Source: Atopsyche davidsoni
Taxonomy: Eukaryota > Arthropoda > Insecta > Trichoptera > Hydrobiosidae
Direction of reading: 5' to 3'
Assembly: GCA_022113835.1 (NCBI GenBank)
Contig: JAILWY010000029.1
Span: 5,486,001-5,550,000, forward strand
Length of the DNA stretch: 64,000 nt
Each line of letters starts with the position of its first letter. Position 1 is the stretch's first letter. Below the pieces are notes generated by a model that had not been told where the DNA came from, made no database searches, and saw only the letters and a list, made by a program, of their open reading frames with translations. The translations under genes were made by a program, and so were the position numbers. Positions 31,501-41,000 of this stretch are shown here, one piece after another.

Positions 31501-32843
31501 AGAGTCTTTAAGTAAAGACATCAGCGGTAAAGTCGATGATGTTTCATCGAGTCTTGTCGATAAAAAGAACGAAATGAGTGAAAAGTTAGACGAGACGGCT
31601 AGTAAAGTCACAGATAATCTGAACGAAAAAGGACAAGCGATTGAGAAGAAGATGGATGATCTCGCGGCAGGAGCGAGTGAGAAAGGAGAGCAGGTGCGTG
31701 ACGGGCTGAGCAGCTTTGCCAGTGGGGTTCAGGACAAGACGCAGGCGATAGGAGAAGACCTGAGCGGCAAGATGAACTCTGCTGCGTCCGGCATGTCTGA
31801 CAAGAAGAATGAGGCCAGCGAGGAGCTCAGCAAGAAGAGTGCTGAGGCAGAGGAAAAGCTGGCGGAGGCCGCGGCGGAAGGCAAGCGAGTCGTCGACTCC
31901 ACCGTCGAGGAGGCAAAGAATATTGCGGATAAATGTAAGCTTGCATCTTTCCGTTTTATTTTTTTTTAATATATATTCCATCTTTTTCCAACATCAGAGT
32001 GTTGATGGCACCGTGGTGCTACACAGAGAAGACTAAACAGATGAATAAGAAAGGAAGTAATGCAGGATCCGGTCTGAATTGAAAAGTGATAATCGTCTAA
32101 TGTCTTAAAACATTTTAATAACTTATTTAAAATACTAGCATGTCTATCTAATTACCTGATATATGAAAGCAGACTCAATCTTGATTTTGAAGCTTCTCGT
32201 GAAGAAATGGAATTTTGCCAATGGCCAAAGGTCGCATTGTAATATGATCTTCTTTTCTGCAGTCACTGGCTTCATGAAGTCACCAACAAAGGGAGGCGGA
32301 AAGAAGAAAGGCTCCAAAAAGGGCAAAGGCAATAGGTAAGGATGTTGAAGATAATCATATTTCAACGTACATGTTTTGTTTTCTTATTAAAACTTAAAAT
32401 GGCAGTAAAATCTAGTGAACTTTGAACTAAAGACTGATTAAATTAAACAGTATGTGCTGCATAAAAAATTTCTACAATTAATCACAAGTGTGACAAATTG
32501 CTAATTTTATTTATTACCTATTAGTTAAATCCAAGCTCCAAATCATTTTAACAGAAATTTAATCGTTTCGTAATCGCCATTCAATGTAATCAGTTTTGCA
32601 GAACTTGCAATGGCGAAATGGTTTAAACGCCACCAATCCAAGTTATTTTTATAGAAACCAGGTTGTGAATGAATTTACAAAGGTGTGTTGTTAACAAAAA
32701 TCTGACCGATCAGACCTAATCGACAGTTTGATTTTGGATTAAATTCGTTACGCAAAAATCGGTTTAATTTTTATTATTCTCCTATTAAAAAACATGTTTG
32801 CGAGACAGTCTTGACTTTGTTTTCCTTTGTTCCCAGGGACTAG
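13407..32843 (+). CDS. Ank: Ankyrin, giant-exon isoform; 33 coding exons, 2206 aa
   Basis: Ankyrins join membrane proteins to the spectrin-actin skeleton. Coding exons: 13407-13514, 18273-18375, 18690-18883, 19190-19345, 19536-19737, 19857-19981, 20094-20240, 20321-20450, 20544-20743, 20841-20994, 21331-21564, 22563-22661, 22995-23123, 23298-23496, 23671-23764, 23962-24070, 24224-24307, 24608-24752, 25396-25617, 25811-25940, 26119-26286, 26415-26618, 26734-26879, 27132-27194, 27375-27501, 27581-27709, 28403-28495, 28722-28839, 28970-29091, 29281-29368, 29616-31934, 32263-32335, 32837-32843. All junctions keep one open frame. Order: 24 ankyrin repeats (residues about 7-794), linker, ZU5 region (about 871-1160), UPA (about 1161-1335), acidic linker, repetitive giant exon (1408-2181), Lys/Gly-rich tail ending GKGNRD. 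I see no death domain, unlike most ankyrins. The first-repeat spacing and the PELMQ linker motif resemble insect Ank (Ank1) more than Ank2. The start ATG directly follows a splice-acceptor-like AG, so an upstream noncoding exon is likely. Confidence 0.93.
14023..14657 (-). pseudogene. Possible non-LTR retrotransposon fragment
   Basis: Two overlapping minus-strand frames (14361-14657 and 14023-14436) are lysine/arginine/tryptophan-rich. The first ends in a GGQWKK ... [13 protein letters not shown] pattern that loosely recalls the C-terminal tail of non-LTR reverse transcriptases (W...GRP..RW.DD). The match is poor and no YADD motif is present. Weak call. Confidence 0.2.
14964..15084. repeat. 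11 bp minisatellite, 11 units
   Basis: Eleven units of CAGTCTCAGGA, with GG/GA/CG/CC at the last two positions, follow each other without gaps. Eleven is not a multiple of three, so all forward frames stay open and translate to Ser/Gln-rich strings that are not genes. Confidence 0.95.
15175..15497. mobile_element. pogo/Tigger-like MITE, 323 bp
   Basis: The left end CAGTAAAACCTCGATATAAC and the right end, whose complement is CACTAAAACCTCGATATAAC, are inverted repeats of about 25 bp with one mismatch in the part shown. TA flanks both sides (15173-15174, 15498-15499). These ends are characteristic of pogo/Tigger elements. The interior repeats TCCGTT motifs near both ends and has no transposase frame. 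Confidence 0.85.
16440..16560 (-). mobile_element. Possible tRNA-derived SINE, minus strand
   Basis: On the minus strand GGTTCGATCCC (complement of 16463-16473) is a perfect RNA polymerase III B-box, preceded by GGTCGAGAGG. I could not fold a complete tRNA and saw no clear A box, so a SINE remnant is likelier than a tRNA gene. Confidence 0.3.
17550..18138 (+). mobile_element. MITE family copy with TTAA at both ends
   Basis: Collinear with 7880-8395 but longer. It begins after TTAA with GGGTCTAGGTCCCATAATCG, a diverged version of the perfect terminus of the 9763-10441 element, and ends GGGAGCAACTGCC before TTAA. A 43 bp segment missing from the 7.9 kb copy contains a perfect hairpin, TGGTGTCC-GGTT-GGACACCA (18089-18108). 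Its left end matches the family terminus but its right end does not. Confidence 0.75.
18273..18375 (+). CDS. Ank: Ankyrin exon 2
   Basis: Encodes [13 protein letters not shown], ankyrin repeat 2. Acceptor TTTTCAG, donor GTAAAC, leaves phase 1. [13 protein letters not shown] is nearly invariant among animal ankyrins. Confidence 0.95.
18690..18883 (+). CDS. Ank: Ankyrin exon 3
   Basis: Repeats 3 and 4 ([24 protein letters not shown]). Acceptor GTTTCAG, donor GTGAGC, leaves phase 0. Confidence 0.95.
19190..19345 (+). CDS. Ank: Ankyrin exon 4
   Basis: Repeat 5 and most of repeat 6 ([34 protein letters not shown]). The short, degenerate fifth repeat is a family hallmark. Donor GTGAGT. Confidence 0.95.
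19536..19737 (+). CDS. Ank: Ankyrin exon 5
   Basis: End of repeat 6, repeat 7 and most of repeat 8. Repeat 7 has [10 protein letters not shown] where LL usually stands, a small deviation. Leaves phase 1, donor GTGAGA. Confidence 0.95.
19857..19981 (+). CDS. Ank: Ankyrin exon 6
   Basis: End of repeat 8 and repeat 9 ([15 protein letters not shown]). Acceptor TTTTTAG, donor GTACAC. Confidence 0.95.
20094..20240 (+). CDS. Ank: Ankyrin exon 7
   Basis: Repeat 10 and the start of repeat 11 ([19 protein letters not shown]). Phase 0 at both ends. Donor GTAAGC. Confidence 0.95.
20321..20450 (+). CDS. Ank: Ankyrin exon 8
   Basis: Rest of repeat 11 and repeat 12 ([20 protein letters not shown]). The preceding intron is only 80 bp. 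Donor GTGAGT, leaves phase 1. Confidence 0.95.
20544..20743 (+). CDS. Ank: Ankyrin exon 9
   Basis: Repeats 13 and 14 ([26 protein letters not shown]). Donor GTACAT, phase 0. Confidence 0.95.
20841..20994 (+). CDS. Ank: Ankyrin exon 10
   Basis: Repeat 15 and the first part of repeat 16 ([15 protein letters not shown]). Donor GTATTT, leaves phase 1. Confidence 0.94.
21331..21564 (+). CDS. Ank: Ankyrin exon 11
   Basis: Rest of repeat 16, repeat 17 and most of repeat 18 ([16 protein letters not shown]). Donor GTGAGA. The next intron (998 bp) is AT-rich with nothing recognised. Confidence 0.95.
22563..22661 (+). CDS. Ank: Ankyrin exon 12
   Basis: End of repeat 18 and most of repeat 19 ([16 protein letters not shown]). 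A 99 bp exon, phase 1 on both sides, replacing exactly one repeat unit; it could be skipped without a frameshift. Confidence 0.93.
22995..23123 (+). CDS. Ank: Ankyrin exon 13
   Basis: End of repeat 19 and repeat 20 ([14 protein letters not shown]). 129 bp, phase 1 on both sides. Donor GTAAAA. Confidence 0.94.
23298..23496 (+). CDS. Ank: Ankyrin exon 14
   Basis: Repeats 21 and 22 ([24 protein letters not shown]). Donor GTAATT, leaves phase 2. Confidence 0.95.
23671..23764 (+). CDS. Ank: Ankyrin exon 15
   Basis: Repeat 23 ([15 protein letters not shown]), a near-invariant sequence in ankyrins. Donor GTAAGT. Confidence 0.95.
23962..24070 (+). CDS. Ank: Ankyrin exon 16, weak donor
   Basis: Repeat 24 ([20 protein letters not shown]), where ACGVA replaces the usual LHIA. 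The frame requires donor GTCTGT at 24071. A better-looking GTAATT lies 4 bp further on; using it, or retaining the intron, ends translation within a few codons. Confidence 0.9.
24224..24307 (+). CDS. Ank: Ankyrin exon 17
   Basis: Linker after the repeats: [20 protein letters not shown], a conserved motif joining the ankyrin-repeat and ZU5 parts. Donor GTAAAC. Confidence 0.93.
24608..24752 (+). CDS. Ank: Ankyrin exon 18, noncanonical donor context
   Basis: Acidic, glutamine-containing linker, ending in LHIG that flows into exon 19 as [13 protein letters not shown]. The only in-frame GT is GTTCTC at 24753, a poor donor, followed within 15 bp by a microsatellite. Confidence 0.85.
24766..24833. 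repeat. 15 bp microsatellite TATTATTATTATCAT in ankyrin intron 18
   Basis: Three complete 15 bp units at 24781-24825 plus partial flanking units. It begins just downstream of the weak exon 18 donor. Read through, it would add a Tyr/His-rich stretch, which is an artefact. The rest of the intron to 25395 is AT-rich with nothing recognised. Confidence 0.9.
25396..25617 (+). CDS. Ank: Ankyrin exon 19 (ZU5 start)
   Basis: [21 protein letters not shown], then a TRVTCR segment and [13 protein letters not shown]: the first half of the ZU5 region that binds spectrin. Acceptor TCTTCCAG, donor GTACAC. Confidence 0.95.
25811..25940 (+). CDS. Ank: Ankyrin exon 20 (ZU5)
   Basis: [20 protein letters not shown] and [10 protein letters not shown], matching the family block VIVEIPHF...RERELIVLRSENGETW. 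Donor GTACAA. Confidence 0.95.
26119..26286 (+). CDS. Ank: Ankyrin exon 21 (second ZU5)
   Basis: [20 protein letters not shown] and [15 protein letters not shown], the start of the second ZU5 module. Phase 0 at both ends. Confidence 0.95.
26415..26618 (+). CDS. Ank: Ankyrin exon 22 (second ZU5)
   Basis: [30 protein letters not shown] and TMPLPP, near-identical to the family. Strongly GC-biased, like its neighbours. Donor GTAACC. Confidence 0.95.
26734..26879 (+). CDS. Ank: Ankyrin exon 23 (second ZU5 end)
   Basis: [30 protein letters not shown], conserved end of the ZU5 tandem. Donor GTACAG, leaves phase 2. Confidence 0.95.
27132..27194 (+). CDS. Ank: Ankyrin exon 24 (UPA start)
   Basis: A 63 bp exon encoding [10 protein letters not shown] and TKMATELYK, corresponding to ARFWLADC...LATQLYRE in other ankyrins. 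Phase 2 in, phase 2 out. Confidence 0.93.
27375..27501 (+). CDS. Ank: Ankyrin exon 25 (UPA)
   Basis: [20 protein letters not shown] and [21 protein letters not shown] core strands. Donor GTATGA. Confidence 0.94.
27581..27709 (+). CDS. Ank: Ankyrin exon 26 (UPA)
   Basis: [32 protein letters not shown]: the FSGNL/GNLAP block of UPA. Followed by a 693 bp AT-rich intron in which I saw no exon. Confidence 0.94.
28403..28495 (+). CDS. Ank: Ankyrin exon 27 (UPA)
   Basis: [18 protein letters not shown] and [10 protein letters not shown], matching SFKENRLPFSIKIRD...GRLSFLKEPK. Donor GTCGGT is slightly weak. Confidence 0.94.
28722..28839 (+). CDS. Ank: Ankyrin exon 28 (UPA end)
   Basis: ACALDVQLP closes UPA; the rest is linker with no recognised fold. 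Donor GTCAGT. Confidence 0.92.
28970..29091 (+). CDS. Ank: Ankyrin exon 29
   Basis: Acidic linker ([20 protein letters not shown]). A death domain would be expected near here or after the giant exon, but the sequence does not resemble one. Confidence 0.88.
29281..29368 (+). CDS. Ank: Ankyrin exon 30
   Basis: Short hydrophilic linker ([20 protein letters not shown]). Phase 0 in, phase 1 out, donor GTGAGT. Confidence 0.88.
29616..31934 (+). CDS. Ank: Ankyrin exon 31, giant repetitive exon
   Basis: One uninterrupted 2319 bp exon, 772 whole codons plus split ones, residues 1408-2181. It has three parts. First, an array of [20 protein letters not shown] motifs at about 29760-30070, with repeated Ser-Pro sites like the KSP arrays of neurofilament proteins. 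Second, an acidic segment (30080-30470). Third, about 15 repeats of roughly 18 residues close to [18 protein letters not shown] (30590-31500), fading into related helical K/E/S-rich sequence to 31900. Giant exons after UPA are known in neuronal ankyrins, where they lengthen the protein to organise axonal membrane. Acceptor TTTTACAG, donor GTAAGC; retaining the intron gives a stop after about ten codons. Confidence 0.92.
32263..32335 (+). CDS. Ank: Ankyrin exon 32
   Basis: [10 protein letters not shown] then a lysine/glycine-rich run ([14 protein letters not shown]), a likely charged tail. Acceptor TTTCTGCAG, donor GTAAGG, leaves phase 2. Confidence 0.88.
32837..32843 (+). CDS. Ank: Ankyrin exon 33, terminal codons
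   Basis: After acceptor TTCCCAG the frame completes AGG, adds GAC and stops at TAG (32841-32843), so the protein ends GKGNRD. Only 7 coding bases; the exon continues as 3' UTR. Confidence 0.8.
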
Positions 32844-35800
32844 ACGGTGTGCAGCCCGCCGGAGCCATCTGTACATTCATCCTTAAACGCTTATTACCTA
32901 ACTGTCCATCTCTTGTCCAACCGCGCAGTCTCCGGTTATGTAACCAATAGTACAATTGCCGCAGCGCCTGCAGGGTTTGTCGATGACTGAGCGACTGAGC
33001 TGGGCGTTCTCCGCCACCAGAACCCACCCCGAGGGGGCGTCTGCAACCCTCTATGTTTATATGAATTTCCGTTAATTTTTCCCCTGATTTTGGTATCGAT
33101 CTGTGTAGATTCTTTCAGGCACAAAATCAGTCCTAAAGCATGTAATTAAAAGGTATCGGCAGAAACATGGGAATTCGAAGCAATTCAAAAGAAGTGGCAA
33201 TAATCTAGTACTATATAATCTACTTTATAATTGACATGTTGATGATAGCGTGTGAGACATGTCGTTCACGGCAACAGTTCACGCAAGAAAAAGGATGTTT
33301 TTACAACTGTTATCGATTTATTTAATAGATAATTATGTAAAGTCCGAGTGAAAACCCTTAGTGCCTACAATGCTTGTATCGCCATCCTCTAAGAATAACC
33401 TTTTGAACAAGGAAGAAGCCGCTATCGCCACAAGGTTCTGCTCATCATCCGAAAAGACTTCGGAACGTTTGAAAATCAGCAGAAAAATATCTAATTTTTT
33501 AATAACGTAATCGAATTCCACCTCAAAATGTTTTAAAGATTCCTGTAAAAAGCTTTTTAAGCTGTTATCTAAGGACGGTGGGTTTCGGTGGTGGTAAGAC
33601 GCGACGAGTTATACTTTGTAGCATTTTCGACGACTTACAATAAATTTCAAACTACGTAGTGTATACGCTAGTGAAATATCCCAGAGTCGAAACGATACGT
33701 TCAATATTTATACGTGATGGAGGCGTGTTAGACTATTTAAAAATTCTAATTGTGGACGCTTGTAGGAACCGATGGGCAATGTGAATATAGAGGATTGAAA
33801 TTCTAATAATGTTATAATATTTAGTGTTGTCGTTTAAAGGTTATATATATATTTATGAGATTCTCGTCGGACAGAGTATAGAGAGCGTAACGTTTCGACG
33901 AGAATCGAAACGTAGAGATTGCGAAATAACTATTTACCTTTATTGAATAATGTTTGAATGTGTTCAAAGACAGAGTCCAATCAACGCGGTTCTATTGCTC
34001 TGACCCTCTAGCGGGAGTCACTCGCTGCAAAATTTATTTAATCTGGAATTCTATTTTGAAAAGATTTCTTGCATCTTACATTAAGTAATTGGACTTTAGA
34101 CGATGATTCAAACAGACAATTGATGACTGAACGGGTTCCAACTTGACCAATTTGATATTTTTTGCAGTTAGTGATTTTGCCTGCGATGAACGAAATGTGA
34201 AATTATCGACAAACCTTCAACGCCGCCGTCAAAACTCGTTACTTCACTTTTAAAGATACCTTTTTATATCGCTATTGTCAAATTAGCCAAATCGTACATA
34301 TTATAAATGATATAATTAATATATTAAAAATATTCGTAATTCTTATTATTGTAGCACACGCCGACATATTTAATGTAACCGCCGAGGAGAAGCTGGCAGT
34401 GCCGCGCGTCGACACATCCAAACGTTATGTAGATCTTACATATTACAAATAGCTAGGGAAATATTATTCTATAAACGTCGTACGCTCGGTTTTTCGGCAG
34501 ATTCTTGGTTTCATTTTTACATCCATTTGGAAATTATAACATAACCTCAAAAGGTGCTTTAAACAGGCAAAGAGAAAGCTTCGCCGCTCCTTCTCTTTCT
34601 GTCTTGTGCAGAAAACAATATCTTTCACTGCAATTGTTATTCATAATAGGTTGAAAAAAATATTTCAACTGATTTTTATTTACTGTTATTGTTGTCTTTA
34701 TTATAATGTGTCAAATAACAACAGAATTTAAGACATAAGGTGAAATGTATTGCAGTGAAAGATGTATTTTCCAGATTGGAGTGTATTTGTCATTTAGACT
34801 CATGTAGTTTTAAATTTAACAGAAATACAACTCGTTTTATAATTCTCATTAATCTGGTGACTCAAAAATGAAGCAGACCAATAACGGCAGCTGCGTGTGA
34901 TCCGCATTGACATTACATAACATTTCATTAATGTATTGTAACATATATTTGTGTATGACTTGTAACACATGTATTGTAAAATATATTGTTGACATAATGT
35001 TATCACTCTCGCATGATGAAGGCCGTTATTGGTCTGTCTTTGTTCCTTCACGACACACTTTTGTATTTTGAATCTCTTATAGTGACGTGCTAGCAGTAAG
35101 GATAACGTTAGCTTATTGTTCCTTGCTGGGCAGCTTCTTAAAGGTATATTTTCAAATAATATATGATATAAAACATTTTACTGAATCACCGAGTGCTGAA
35201 TGTGATGATGTGCCGCTTCAGCAGAACCGACTCCTTGTCTCACTTCAGATCTTGCAATGCGCCATGTCATATCGTTTACTCAGAGCCGAAAGTGAGCAAG
35301 CCAACGTTCTACACGTACTTCAATCTTAGTCGATTATGTATTATTTCGTTAAAAACAAGTGAACAAAATATTTTGTTAATTTTATGATTTTCTTGGTCTT
35401 TCTTACTTTTCTACAATCAACGTGTTTTATTTTATACTGCAAAAATCCATTGTACTATCGGAAGTGGATTTAGGTTTTCCTTTGTCACTTTGGCACTCCC
35501 GTAACGTTACGACCGACAGCTGTCTGGAGTATATAGCATTCAGCTCTCAGTGATTCAATTATTTTTGTGGCATTGATTGTGTATAAGGGCGTGCTTAATA
35601 TGTTTACACGGATGCGTGTGAACTTATTAGCCGCGCCTTGGCATAGTGATATATTTAAACTATAAATCGTATAGGAGGCTGGCTGTCTGTCTACCTAACC
35701 AGGAGTTTGAAATTATCCATATTATATAAAGTAATCATATTTTCTACTAGCAACAGTGTTGTCGTATCTAATGCACATTATTGTAAAATATAATATTCAT

Positions 35801-37620
35801 GTTTTTTGAACAGTAATTTTTATTATAATCATGTTTTTTAAAATATTTTTTTGTAAATCAACTATGGCTGCTAAAATCAAGTGATGAATTTTTTTTTTAT
35901 CAATTTACTAGGCGTCTTTACAAGTATGTGTCACATTTTTTGAGATATTTTGTTTGTAACTTTTTTTACTGCGAACGTTGCAATGCAATTACTTTGTGCA
36001 AAACATTTTTTTGTCGTCTACAAGTATTATTGTCACATTTTTTTTTTCTTTTTCATAATGTTGCAATGCAGCTTCTCCGTACAAAGTATTGCCAGTGCGT
36101 GCCTATATATTAGTTAATAACAAAATAAGTTACAACTCATTTTACAATATATTAATGTCTTACAATTTGTATACTTTATAATCTGACTATGTTCACCACC
36201 TTTTCACGCAATAATCTAACTAGTAGGTGGCCTATTTTGACAATTAACCCTAAAAATTGAAGATTCGTTGAAATAGACTTTGATAAAGTTTAATTTTAAA
36301 AATGAAACAATTATTCCTATTTTATTAAGTAGAACTAATTACTTCATGACTATTGTCACGGTATGATAAAGAGTTTCGGAACCCAGTCTCCTCTTTTTCT
36401 ATTATGCCATGCGCTTCATTACACGCAGCATCGATATTAAGTCAAATTGAAATAGGCGTGGACCCCGTAGCATCCGGTTGAGGCGCAGGAATTTGAATTT
36501 AAAATTTAAACCTGTGATTTCTACTTAATAAGCTTATTGGGTCAGGATGGCGTAAAAATTGGTTTAGAAATTTAAAACGAGCTTATTTTGGGGAATCTTC
36601 AATTTTGCGATACATTTTTTTTTACTAATTTTGCTTTTATGTCTGTGCTACGTTAGTCAGTATTTATTACCGCAAGTGCTAGAGCAGGGCCGCGTACGGC
36701 TATCCTCTCCCCGGGGCCGCGTCCGAGGCCTGACACCGAGCCTCGCGAGGCGCGCCGGGAAGCAAAGTTTAAATCATTTTTGAACTGTCACTGTAGTTTT
36801 TAATTATAAAATTATTTTTACATTTAAAAGTAGAGTTTATTTATTCAACATATTTTAAAGATGTTTTCACTAAAAGATCATGACTTGTTAATCAGTGTAC
36901 AGTCTATCTTATTATTTTTAGGAATATTTTTTATTTGATCGACGACTTCCGAGTACAGCAACATTTTGAAAAAAATTATATGTATATTATATATGAAACT
37001 TGTTAAAAAAAAAAAAAACATTGTGAATCACGTAATCAACTTTTTTCTTTATATTTCATCACAAATCACTTTTTTGCAGTAAAGGGAGTTAAAAAAGAAA
37101 CATTGAACTTCATTCAATCATTTTTGCGATTCAAAGAGTCAATATTTGCATGCATACACTAATTAATTAAAATGACTTGTGGAGTACTAATTTTAAAGTT
37201 TGTACTAATGAAGCCTACATTTGTTTCTGCATATAAAACATCTCATGTGTAGAAAAAATATATAAAAATCCTACTTTTGTATTCACGCCCTTTATACTGT
37301 AATCTTTCGTGAGTGGTGGTACATATAAATGAAGAAAAGTCTCACGTCATTCATATCTGCACCTTAACCCGTCTCTTTTTGCAATGAGAGACGTCAGCCA
37401 TAGAAAAATACGATGCGGATGTTTTAGTTTATGTGCGCGGAAGTAGTTTTATTTATTTAGTTATATCTTTGAGATTTTTTATCAAGTATTTATTTTTGTG
37501 AAAATTTTGAGATTAATTTTTTGCCTTTAGTTTTTACTTTGATGTAAATTCGTCCTGAAATTGTTTATGTATTTTGTTTATAAGTTTATTTAAAATAAAA
37601 TGATATTCTTACACTGATTT
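32844..37620 (+). other. Probable ankyrin 3' UTR and flank
   Basis: No coding frame of note. AATAAA signals occur at 33639-33644 and 37594-37599; the second is followed within about 25 bp by GT-rich sequence. Which one ends the transcript cannot be decided here. A GC-rich pocket at 36679-36765 stands out in the AT-rich context. Confidence 0.45.
37594..37599 (+). terminator. Candidate distal poly(A) signal
   Basis: AATAAA followed 20-30 bp later by TTTGGTGTTTTATTTAG, a GT/T-rich downstream element. It would give ankyrin a 3' UTR of about 4.8 kb, plausible for a neuronal gene. Confidence 0.4.
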
Positions 37621-37993
37621 TGGTGTTTTATTTAGTTTGTTTTATAGTGGCCTACGAGCAGAAGACTCCCAAACTCAAATAATGAGACCTCCCATTCTTA
37701 TAAAGTATTGTGGTTATAGACTCTTTGTTCTCGGATTACTTGAGCTTGGATGTCTTCAGCTTGTGAAATTTAATATTTATTTTTTATTTGCCCATGAATG
37801 ATACAGCATACTTATTGAATTTCAATCCATTCAAGCAATAAAGCATTTATAAATTGTTATTATTTGATAAAATCATTTGAGGAATTAAAAAATACATATT
37901 TCAGTATCTGCTTGATATTCAGAAAGAACAACTGCTTGCCTTGTTTTTGGACTCATCGTAAAACGCAGGGGACTCAATCGTAGGTCGTCATCT

Positions 37994-38020
37994 TGTTGTT
38001 TCACGTGTGGATCGATTGTC
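37994..38020. repeat. Isolated copy of the GTTTCACGYGTGGATCGATTG motif
   Basis: TTGTTGTTTCACGTGTGGAT followed by CGATTGTC matches the motif at 4731-4750 and 6894-6916, about 31 kb away. Confidence 0.5.
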
Positions 38021-41000
38021 TAAGCCTGGGGAAAATAGAAAACGCTCAATTGAATTGTTAACACTGTTTATTGAATACTTTAATATATTGGCTAGTACCA
38101 CGGCGAGTCACTCGCCTCGACACAAACATCGGCCTTATTTACAAATTCAAATCTATACAAATAATAGTTGCAGAGTCACTTAGCCTAAGGTTACAAGTAA
38201 TGATACACGCTGGGTTAGACTACTCTACCGCGGCTACAAGCAGGGGACGCACGTGTCACACGTTCACTTATGTTATTCATTATGCTTCAACTTTCTGCTA
38301 ATTTGGAATGGATGTCTACGTAAGTACGCTCATTTATGAAATTTCTCGAGTTTTGAGCCACGCGTTTCCTCTTTTCGTTCCCATGAGTATGAACACATTA
38401 GTACAAAAACAGCATTCCTTTTGGACGCCCTTCAGAACGATGGATATCCACAGGCACAACACGGCAAGTTGCTTTATATAAGAACCGTGCGCCAAAAATA
38501 GTACATTATATGAAAGAATTGTCAAAACTTTTTCCTCGGGTGATATTTAGTATTATCTTTAAGCAGCCGGCTAAAGGCATACAGAATTCATCAGTTAGTG
38601 TTCCAACATTTTACACGGCTCAAATATCTCCAAGAGAAATTTTGAACACGAGCAAGCATACAGACATTGTCTAAGTGAGAGCTCTGTGGGAATGCAGTAC
38701 GTTGCGAACGTACTTAGCATATTCAGGCGGAAATATACACTCTGACACTTTAAAAACTCTGACAATATCAACAGAGATGATAAAAGTTATTGTTACCAGT
38801 TTCACATTTTCAGAGGGGTACGCCGCTTACTTGATTATATTTAAGAATCACTTCCGAAAAACGACCACAGTAATGAAATCGAAACACTGGAATTAGAGGA
38901 AACAAGAACGCTGCTCAACACCTAAGAACTATCATCAACTAACAATGGCCGCCAGAACCTGCGAGCACATTAAGTACGCTGAGTTATACCTTTTGCTAGC
39001 TTTTTTTCTACCGGGAACACAAGATTGTTTTGTTACGTCACGAAAATAAGGGGAGAAACCCAAACATAAGCTCAATATTGGTACAAGGTCTCAATATTTT
39101 TTAGAATAAGTCATAGAAATGTATTTACTGACATGTGTTAATTATATTTTGAAGTTATATAGTTTGAAGTAGCGTTTGATCAAAACCATTTTGTATTTAG
39201 TATCTTGTATTCCCGCTAGCGTAAAAGTGCAGCTTTGTTTGTATCTATTTAAAATTATAACAACTTCTCAATTGTATTGTAATCAAAATGATGTTCATAA
39301 AATATATCAATAAATAAAAATGTACATATTCAAAAAACATTAAATAATATTTAAAATAAACATGTTAAAAAGTACAATGTGCCTCTATAAAAAAATATAA
39401 CACAATTTAAAAAAAATAAACCATTTTAATTAGTGGCCAAAACGTCAAGAACGGGAACACTAAGTTAATGTGGCCAAACATGTCGAAAATCTAATTATTT
39501 AGATACCGTAGAACATATCAAGTGAGAATTCGACTTGTATGATGGGTTTTTTACCGAATCCACACAAAAAAACACCCACAGAATTTATATTTTTAACTTT
39601 TGGCCACATTTGGTTCCGAGCCAAAAATCTTTAAAATAAAATTGTATGATTGTCAATTTAAACATATGGCCCTAATTAATACACACTCTCAAAAGAAAAA
39701 AAACTGAATAAAATCAAACTGAAAAGCAATTTGCAGTACATTTGTGATTGAGGAGTGATGTCTCTCTCTTTTTTTCATGACTTCTAAGACATCATGTATA
39801 TTTTTATTTTTCACTCATCTTACTCAGATTTTTTCTCTCACTAGAGTGTGCACAGAGCCTATATCTAAAATACACATGTATTTATTTTTATTTAAAATCA
39901 TTCGGTAAATGGACTTACTCCCTTTTGATTTAATCATATTCATATTTTTGCAACAATACTAAATAAAGAGTGACTATTCCCACCAAAACTCTATTTAAAA
40001 ACGCAACTTGTGTTGATATTATCACAATTTTGTTGTGTGCCTGTTTATATTTTTCAACCAGATAGTTGTTTTGAGAAAAAATAAAGCCATAAAATGTGTG
40101 TATCATTTTACGTAAAACTCAGATAAAAGAGGCATTGCGATCTAATAAAAATGTATGAAAGTAAACAATCTGGCAATATTGCATAGTGAATATGCAATAA
40201 GAAATGAAATAAAATTTTAAACTCCGTTGCTTTTCAAGAAACAATACCAGAATTTATAATAATCTTTAAAAAAAAACTCAAATATATAAACAAGTAAAAT
40301 ATTTAAAATAAAAAATCGATTTGATTAAAACGACTTAAATTACATGGTAGTATATTACATTAATGGTTTTGGAATACAAATGGCGTGGGAGACCCGCAAT
40401 GTTACCAATATTAATAATTAAACAATTAACGTACAACATGCTCCTGACGCGGCGGCACCGCACGAGATGCCTCGTCTGCGTCACACCTTTATCGATTAAT
40501 GAAATGTTTCTCGCTTAGAAATTGATATGAACAGTGGTACCCTCATGTTCTCTCCTAGACTATATATATACGCTGTGTCACGGAATACTAAATTATCAAA
40601 ATAATTTATAGCACAAATATTTTCTACACTCCGTTGTCAAGTCAATTTGAAAACCCGGACCGATTTGCCTATGTTGTTTGTGTAAATAAACCAATACTAA
40701 TATTATTAGACTCACGGCTGCTTGATTAAAGACAATTTACATTTACATTCCATGCGACAGATAAGACTAACCACTCAATAAGATTTTAATAATGAATTAA
40801 AACATGGGAGCTTTTTTTTTGTTTTGCACTGTCCCTTGGTGGTGAAAATTAATTCAAATCCACATTTCTTTACATAATCATCATAAGAGCTTGATATTTT
40901 TATTTACCCGGGTTTTCGAACCAACTTGAAAAGGTATGCAACGGTTAAAAATTAAATCTTTAATTGTAGAATAGTACAAGTAAAAAGTCACTATGTCTCC

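Noticed and set aside
30521..31981. Several long antisense frames opposite the 18-residue repeats
   Set aside because: They owe their openness to the biased repeat codons of the sense strand.
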